Positions 58,291 through 64,000 of a stretch of 64,000 bases of DNA are shown here, piece after piece (position 1 is the stretch's first letter; each line of letters begins with the position of its first letter). Origin of the DNA: Microcebus murinus (lineage: Eukaryota > Chordata > Mammalia > Primates > Cheirogaleidae); contig NC_134110.1 of assembly GCF_040939455.1 (NCBI RefSeq), positions 97,679,001 through 97,743,000 of the forward strand, given 5' to 3'. Made by a program: the position numbers and the translations under genes. The notes beneath the pieces are model-generated. The model saw only the letters and a program-made list of their open reading frames with translations. It ran no database searches and was not told the DNA's origin.

Positions 58291-60151
58291 GGCGGCAGAG
58301 GGGGCATGGCAAGAAACTCAAGCTGATGAGAAAATGCTGGGGAAACTACACCCTGTAATAGGCATCCAGCAAAGATGACTTACGAACGACAGGCATAAAT
58401 GAAGGGTGAGAAAGAGAAAGAAAGTCAGGGCAACCAAGAGAAGAGCGATCTCGGGAAGGAGAAGCGATCAACAGGGTCCGCGTGGCTGAGAGCTTCAATA
58501 GGATATTTAGCAAAGAGAAAGTCACTGGGGACCTCAACGCTGCCTATAATTAAAATTATGTTTTAGATTTGAGCATTTGAAGAAATGAACAGAAAATAAA
58601 ACCTAACGAAAGGGTGAAGACCTGGTTGGCTTTGGCATCTCTGTTGAAGGAACTTCCCCTGCACTGGGACAGACGACACACCATGTGGCTCGTGCCAGGA
58701 GCACCTGCCTCTCCAGCTGCCCACGGTCGTTCCTCACTTCATAGCACAACTGGGAGCAGAAAAGCCCACCTGGCCGGCTGAGGGAGAACAGCACACTCTG
58801 GGGGAGGGAGGTGTCCTCCCTCGGTACACAAGGTCCCCCCAGGGTCTCTGCTTATGTGACCTTACTCTGCCTTTAATCACTGAAACTTAGCGTTTCCACT
58901 GAGATTAAAACATAGTCAGCTCAACACACTATAGATCATGACTAGACTAGACATTGACCAAAGGGCATCTTATTGGCCATTATGGAGAAAGAAGGCTCCT
59001 GATCCAATGGTCAGTTGATCCAAAGCTGCCAGACCGTGGGGTCACACATGGCAAAGTCACTTGTGTCTATGCTTGTTTGTAGAAAATTAAAAATTCTCAA
59101 GAGGTTCCCAGTAATAGAATACCTCAAATCATTTTATTTGTTTAAATCCTTTTGCAGAAACAGAATTCCAAAGGATTTTGTTTCGTTCTTTTTTTTTTTT
59201 TTCTCTTTGGTTATGTTTTCTGTTAATGCCGGTAGGGTACCTTAACCCTACCCAAGCCCCTATCAGAATCTTGCATTAATTGTTGCTGAGACGGTTTCTG
59301 GAAATCACACTCTCTTCCACAGTGTGTGTGCTCATTTGCCTTTGAAGAGCATGGTAGGGAGAAGGGGACCCTCCAGGGATATTTTCACAAACATTGCCTA
59401 AACCACTCCCTGCAGCTCTAACACTGTCCACCCCTGCATGGGTCTGGAGGACAGGAGGGTGCCTCTCCACTGCCATTGTCACTGCCCCCCCACTTGAAAA
59501 TACTAACCCTGCCTTGGAATGTAGCTGTACCCACTTTAGTTCATCTGAGAACTAAATGAGAAAGCCATTTTAAAGGCATGAACACATTCTTTAAGTGAAA
59601 GTGTTGCTCATAGTTCATATGAATGTCTTACAATTTCAGTTTATGCATAAAGATAGGACTCTCAAGGGTGAGCAAGAAGGCCAGGGGGTTTTCATCTTCA
59701 GGAATTGTCACAATTACTGACACACACCCAGCAAGCAAGGACATTTAAGGCAGATGCACAGAAGTGGTGCCAGTGGGGGGACGGCTTGACTGCTAGTTTG
59801 GAGGATAACTGGTTTCCCTGGAGCTGAGGGACTTCTCGTCCCTGAATGGCCACTTTCTGCCATGCCCTCAAATGGCCCCAGAGAGGCTGTGCAGAGTCTA
59901 TAGAGCAGAGTGCAGCCTGGGCAAACCGCGGTCACTACCCCTTCCCCGCAACCCACCTGGCTCCTTGGTGTGAAAACACTCTGATGAGGCAGCATGTGCG
60001 GTGATGTCAGCTCCTGCTGACGGAAAACAAACTTATCCTTGGGATTCGTGAGTCCTAGTACCAAGCCCAGAATGTCTAGTCACCAAGAACCTGGTCTGGT
60101 CACACTTGTTTTCTGCCATCACTCTCAATGTCACTAAACCCACTGCCCCAT

Positions 60152-60155
<4 letters not shown>
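58291..60155. other. No recognised feature
   Basis: Unique-looking, with average G+C; no supportable gene or repeat. Confidence 0.5.

Positions 60156-60182
<27 letters not shown>
60156..60182. repeat. (AG)n microsatellite
   Basis: About 13 uninterrupted AG units, long enough to be length-variable. Confidence 0.95.
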
Positions 60183-60186
<4 letters not shown>

Positions 60187-61319
60187 ATGTGATGTAATAA
60201 ATATTCATGTTGATATTATTACTCATATCCCTGATGCAATCTCTGGCATCTGCAAAGCATATATTGATTGGATGAATAAAAAATAATGGCAAATTATATG
60301 TTACATTTCACGGTAAAAAGCAAACATGGTCCAGAGAAGGTGCTATAGAATATTAGCATGTGTTTGAAAGGTAGCATTACCTTGAGACAGTAGTTACATT
60401 GGATTTACCAACTTTGACAGCATTTTCTTTTCCTTTTTCTCCCATACATCTTAAAGCAACATTATGACCAACATAAAAAGACTCAAAGGATAATAAATCC
60501 AGAGAAAAAAAGTTGGTGGATTCCTTTGAATCCTACATAGCATTGTGCACATTTGTTAAGATCAGTAAACTCATTGAGTTTAACAAAACTTAGGAGTTCA
60601 TGACTCCACAGGCATTCATATTCAGAATAAGCTTTGTATCTGAAGGCAAATCTTACCCCAAATGTTACTTGTTTTGCAATAAATGTCACAATTATTCAGT
60701 TAGCATTCAGAGTCTAGAAACAAAAATCCCTCAAGTAGAGAAGCCACAATAGCTCATGACATCTAATAATACCATCTCTAACTCCTTTGTCTTATAAGAA
60801 AAAGATCTCCTTCAATTTCTAGCATTTCACAGCATGTGCTATTAGAATTAAAAGCTTTAGGCTCCCTCCAAAGAGTGATATTTAAAAAGAAGATCAAAGC
60901 ACCATTCTACAAACTACCAAAAAAAAAAAATAGAGAATGTTTGAATAATCTACCTTAAGAAAGAGATAATTGCAAGCACATTTCAGGTAATATAGAGAGA
61001 GGTTACTTCTGTTTTATTTTATTTCTGTTTACCTTTCCCCACTGCCCAGTTGAACAGAATATGAAAACATGGACATTTGAACAGCAGAGGGAGTAGGTGT
61101 TATAAATATTGGAGTACACATAAACAAAGACACAACTGACATAAATACTTTCAATAACAGTATAATTTGAATCCAGATTTATTTCAAAAATATCAAGTTT
61201 TTGATATTTCAAAATCTATGCAGTATGTTAAACTACCTTTTTGTGATCAGTGGCATAATAATATCATATTAAATACATTTGTAGAAGCCTTTTCTTTCAT
61301 CAAAGCACTTCCTAGAATA
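60183..61319. other. No recognised feature
   Basis: AT-rich, unique-looking. Confidence 0.5.
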
Positions 61320-61500
61320 ATATCTCATTTGGTCATGATAACTTCCTTGTACTTTATGCAGAAAAGACCTGACGATCCCTATTTTATAATTTAAAAAGCA
61401 GGCTCCAAGAGGTTAAGCTATATAACCATGATCATTTAATAAACGGAAGAACCAGGAATAAAATTTTTCTTTTGATTCCAACTCAGTGATTATTTCACTT
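61320..61500 (-). repeat. MIR/L2 fragment, antisense
   Basis: 'GATCCCTATTTTATAATTTA' then 'CAAGAGGTTAAGCTATATAACC' and 'GAACCAGGAATAAAATTTT' follow an eroded antisense MIR. Confidence 0.6.
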
Positions 61501-61989
61501 TCCCAGGTTGCACAAAAATTTTAGTTTGAATGAAAGCAGAGATGAGTCATAAGAGTAAAATTAAAATGTGAGCAGAATGTCAAGTGCTTGCTTTAACACT
61601 GAAGCATGAACTGTGGCTCCACTGTCTTCACTGTGCAAGAGCTAGCTAATATATGTTTTGAAACAGGAACAAATGGTCACAATGGAAATAATTTTGAAAC
61701 ATTGTATCAGTGTTACTATGTTAAACTTCCTTAAAACTTAAACAACTACAGCAAGTAGAAGGAAAGACTGATGGATTCCAAAATTTAAAAAAACATTAAA
61801 TAGGTGAATACTGCAAATACTTTTTATTTCTGGAAGACTGATTGATATGAACAGGATTACACAGCACATGTGAAAGTATCATTTAAATTATATAATACAA
61901 TTTATCAAGTTTAAAAATATTGTTAAGTGCTTTGCTAATACATTCACATGATCCAAAAATGAAAACTATTTACAAAAATATTGAGGAGC

Positions 61990-62480
61990 TTTGCTCTTTC
62001 CCATTCTATCCTCATCCTCCCTTGCTACCCCTCTTATAAGTAAACTACTTTTAATATTTCTTTTATATATGTTTTTGTGTTTCTTTATGCAAATACAATT
62101 AAATTACTTTTTCTACATTTTTTACACAAAAATATTCATGTTCCCCATCATGTGTTTTTCATGTAGTTGTAGATGCTGAAGATATTTCTATACTGAGACA
62201 GAATCTTCTCATTCTTTTAAAAAATTTTTTTAACTTATTCAGAGCATTTCACTTTGGGGATATGAGTTTATGTAGCCTGTCCTTCACAGGTAGAAATTTA
62301 GATTGTTTTCATCTCCTGCTATCACAAACAATGCTGCAATTGTGTGTATATGTCATTGTGCAAGATAGCAGGTGTATCTGGAATTTAAATTCCTAGAGGG
62401 TATGATTTGATTAAAGGGTAGATAGAGTGGTGTGCTAAAATCAGCTGTTAAAATTTCAGGAATCTTTCCATTTGGTTGTT
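61990..62480 (-). mobile_element. Ancient L1 ORF2 end/3' UTR fragment, antisense
   Basis: 'TATCACAAACAATGCTGCAATTG' and 'GGTGTATCTGGAATTTAAATTCC' are antisense L1 ORF2 C-terminal phrases. Confidence 0.65.
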
Positions 62481-62963
62481 AAAAGCAGATACTACTAAAA
62501 ATTAAATTATGTAAACTTTAATTAAACAAATTACGTTATAAATAAAGGTAATAAATACTCAAATAAATGAATCACTTCCTACTTATTTTACTATGTCTTA
62601 CTCTGATCTGTGCTTGGAGTTATCTGTTATATAACCATTAGATATCTGGGAGAAGCTATAGTGGTGAGCCATGCACTGCCCACTGTTTCCCAACTCCACT
62701 TGCAATGGCAACCCATTAGCTGCTGAGTCAGCGATCAGAGGGGAGTATTTATACCACAGAAATGGACAAATGTTATCAGTCAGGGTTTTCTTTCTTCTAG
62801 AGAGCTGATAGTTAAACATTTAACTACATATTACTAATTAGGTGTCTTTAAGCTATTTGTAACCCATAAAAATTTAGTAGATTCCACTTTTGTAAACTGA
62901 AATGAAACATTTTTAGTTGACATCTGATTCTGCCTCTCCATAGAATTCACTTCTCTTACTGAG

Positions 62964-63355
62964 TGATATGGTTTGGATGTCTGTCCCTTCCAAATCCAGT
63001 GTTGGAGATGGGGCCTAGTGGGAGATGTTTGGGTCATGGGGGAAGATCCCTCATGAATGGCTTGGTGCCACCCTCAAAATAATGAGAGTTCTTGCTCTAT
63101 TAGTTCACATGAGACCTGGTTAAAAAAGGCCTGGCATTTCCCTCCCCTCTCACTTCCTTTCTATCTTGTCATGTGATGTCTGTTGCCCTTCACCTTCTGC
63201 CTTGAGAGGAAACAGCTTGAGGTTCTCACCAGAAGCAGATGCTGGTGCCATGCTTTCTGTATAGCCTGCAGAACTGTGAGCCAAATAAATCTCTTTTCTT
63301 TTTAAATTGCCCATCCTCAGGTATTCCTCTATAAGCAATACAAATGGACTATGAT
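62964..63355 (+). mobile_element. MaLR solo LTR (MST/MLT1A-like)
   Basis: Starts TGATATGGTTTGGATGT; has 'CTCATGAATGGCTTGGTGCC', 'CACCAGAAGCAGATGCTGG', 'GTGAGCCAAATAAATCTC'. A 6-bp target duplication ACTGAG lies at 62958-62963 and 63356-63361, so this is a complete solo LTR. Confidence 0.9.
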
Positions 63356-63399
63356 ACTGAGTCTCCTTACTTTTTATGACCTATAGTTTTTGCATACGT

Positions 63400-64000
63400 T
63401 TAATAAGAATCTGCCCTTCTATTTACCGGAGTGTAAATGGGGGAAAAAATCAGAAAAAAATGAAAAAAGAAGGAAATCTTTTCTGGTGGCAGTTTTGGTA
63501 AATTATATCTTCCTATAGTTTCTTATTTCCCTCATTACTATTATTAATTTTGATATTTTAAACTTTTCCCCATTTTAAAAAAGGTTAGCTAGTGTTTTAC
63601 CTATTTTATTATTTCTTGTTATTGTTTCATAGAACTAGATTTAAATTTAGTCTATTATATTTCTTTTTTGAATTTCATAATTTCTGCTATAAATGTCACT
63701 AATTCCTTTCTCTGTTTTTGTTTCATCTGTTCCTGTTCTTCTGACTTTTCCATTAGAAGAATAATTTATTTCTTCCTTTTTAAAAATAGATAACAAGACT
63801 ATAAATTTTCCTCTGAGTTATGATTTTACTTTATTCCAAAAATCTTTAAATAATAATGTTTTCATTTTCTTGCTTTCAGGAAATTCTCTAATTTTGGTTT
63901 ATATTTCCTTTTTGATCCAAGAGTTAAGTGAGATTTTTTTGGGTAAATGTTCATAAAAGTGAAGCTTTCTGTTTTCTGATTTTTAAAAGTTTATTTTTAT
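63400..64000 (-). mobile_element. L1 ORF2 fragment, antisense, continues past the window
   Basis: 'CTATAAATTTTCCTCTGAG' and 'TTTACTTTATTCCAAAAATC', then 'TTTTTGATCCAAGAGTTAAG', are antisense L1 ORF2 phrases. No intact frame. Confidence 0.6.

Noticed and set aside
57230..58644. A shared 21-mer (GGTTGGCTTTGGCAT plus CTGT) at 57230 and 58624
   Set aside because: One mismatch and no extension on either side; too short to exclude chance in a window of this size.
1..64000. CRISPR arrays, operons, phage or bacterial features, tRNA or rRNA genes
   Set aside because: None seen; the window is vertebrate nuclear DNA with introns, Alu and L1.

Overview
The window is vertebrate nuclear DNA, most likely from a strepsirrhine primate (lemur or close relative). 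Two of the full-length Alus (7179 and 44731, plus) and one in antisense (10189) share a mid-element segment (A-rich linker with 'ATAAATAGAAAGAAATT' and 'GGCCAA') that I associate with lemur-lineage Alus rather than human AluJ/S/Y. The background is typical mammalian: MIR, L2, ancient L1M, MLT1/MaLR LTRs. Two DNA transposons with well-kept terminal repeats are present, as expected for a lemur-type genome. The exact species cannot be told.

Only one protein-coding gene can be supported: OPRK1, the kappa opioid receptor, on the minus strand. Its three coding exons (53621-53877, 38406-38758, 33496-34028) add up to 1143 nt, that is 380 codons plus stop, the same length as human KOR. All internal splice sites are canonical and both coding phases match across the junctions. 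A noncoding first exon is inferred to end at 54289 inside a CpG island (about 53.5-54.75 kb). The 3' UTR runs towards lower coordinates from 33495; its distal end is not resolved.

Layout: 1-33.4 kb is downstream flank of OPRK1, dominated by L1, MLT1, MIR and Alu. It includes a twin-primed L1 at the left edge (1-768), an ancient L1M pair (12.5-15.6 kb), a head-to-head L1 with a complete 5' end and decayed ORF1/ORF2 (16.8-21.9 kb), a Tc1/mariner-like DNA element carrying a transposase tail (23247-23690), and a probable antisense solo LTR (around 24.2-24.5 kb). 33.5-54.3 kb is OPRK1 itself; intron 2 (14.9 kb) contains Alus, a split MLT1 LTR, a hAT-like element and a 115-bp local duplication. 54.3-64 kb is the upstream flank: the promoter island, a second CpG-rich segment at 57.65-57.95 kb, mostly unique sequence, then a MaLR solo LTR and antisense L1 at the right edge.

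I found no sign of a new gene system. The points worth a second look are the DNA transposons, the local duplication, the distal CpG-rich segment, and a few residue changes in KOR's extracellular loops. Repeat family names are from memory of consensus sequences; boundaries are approximate except where a target-site duplication is stated.
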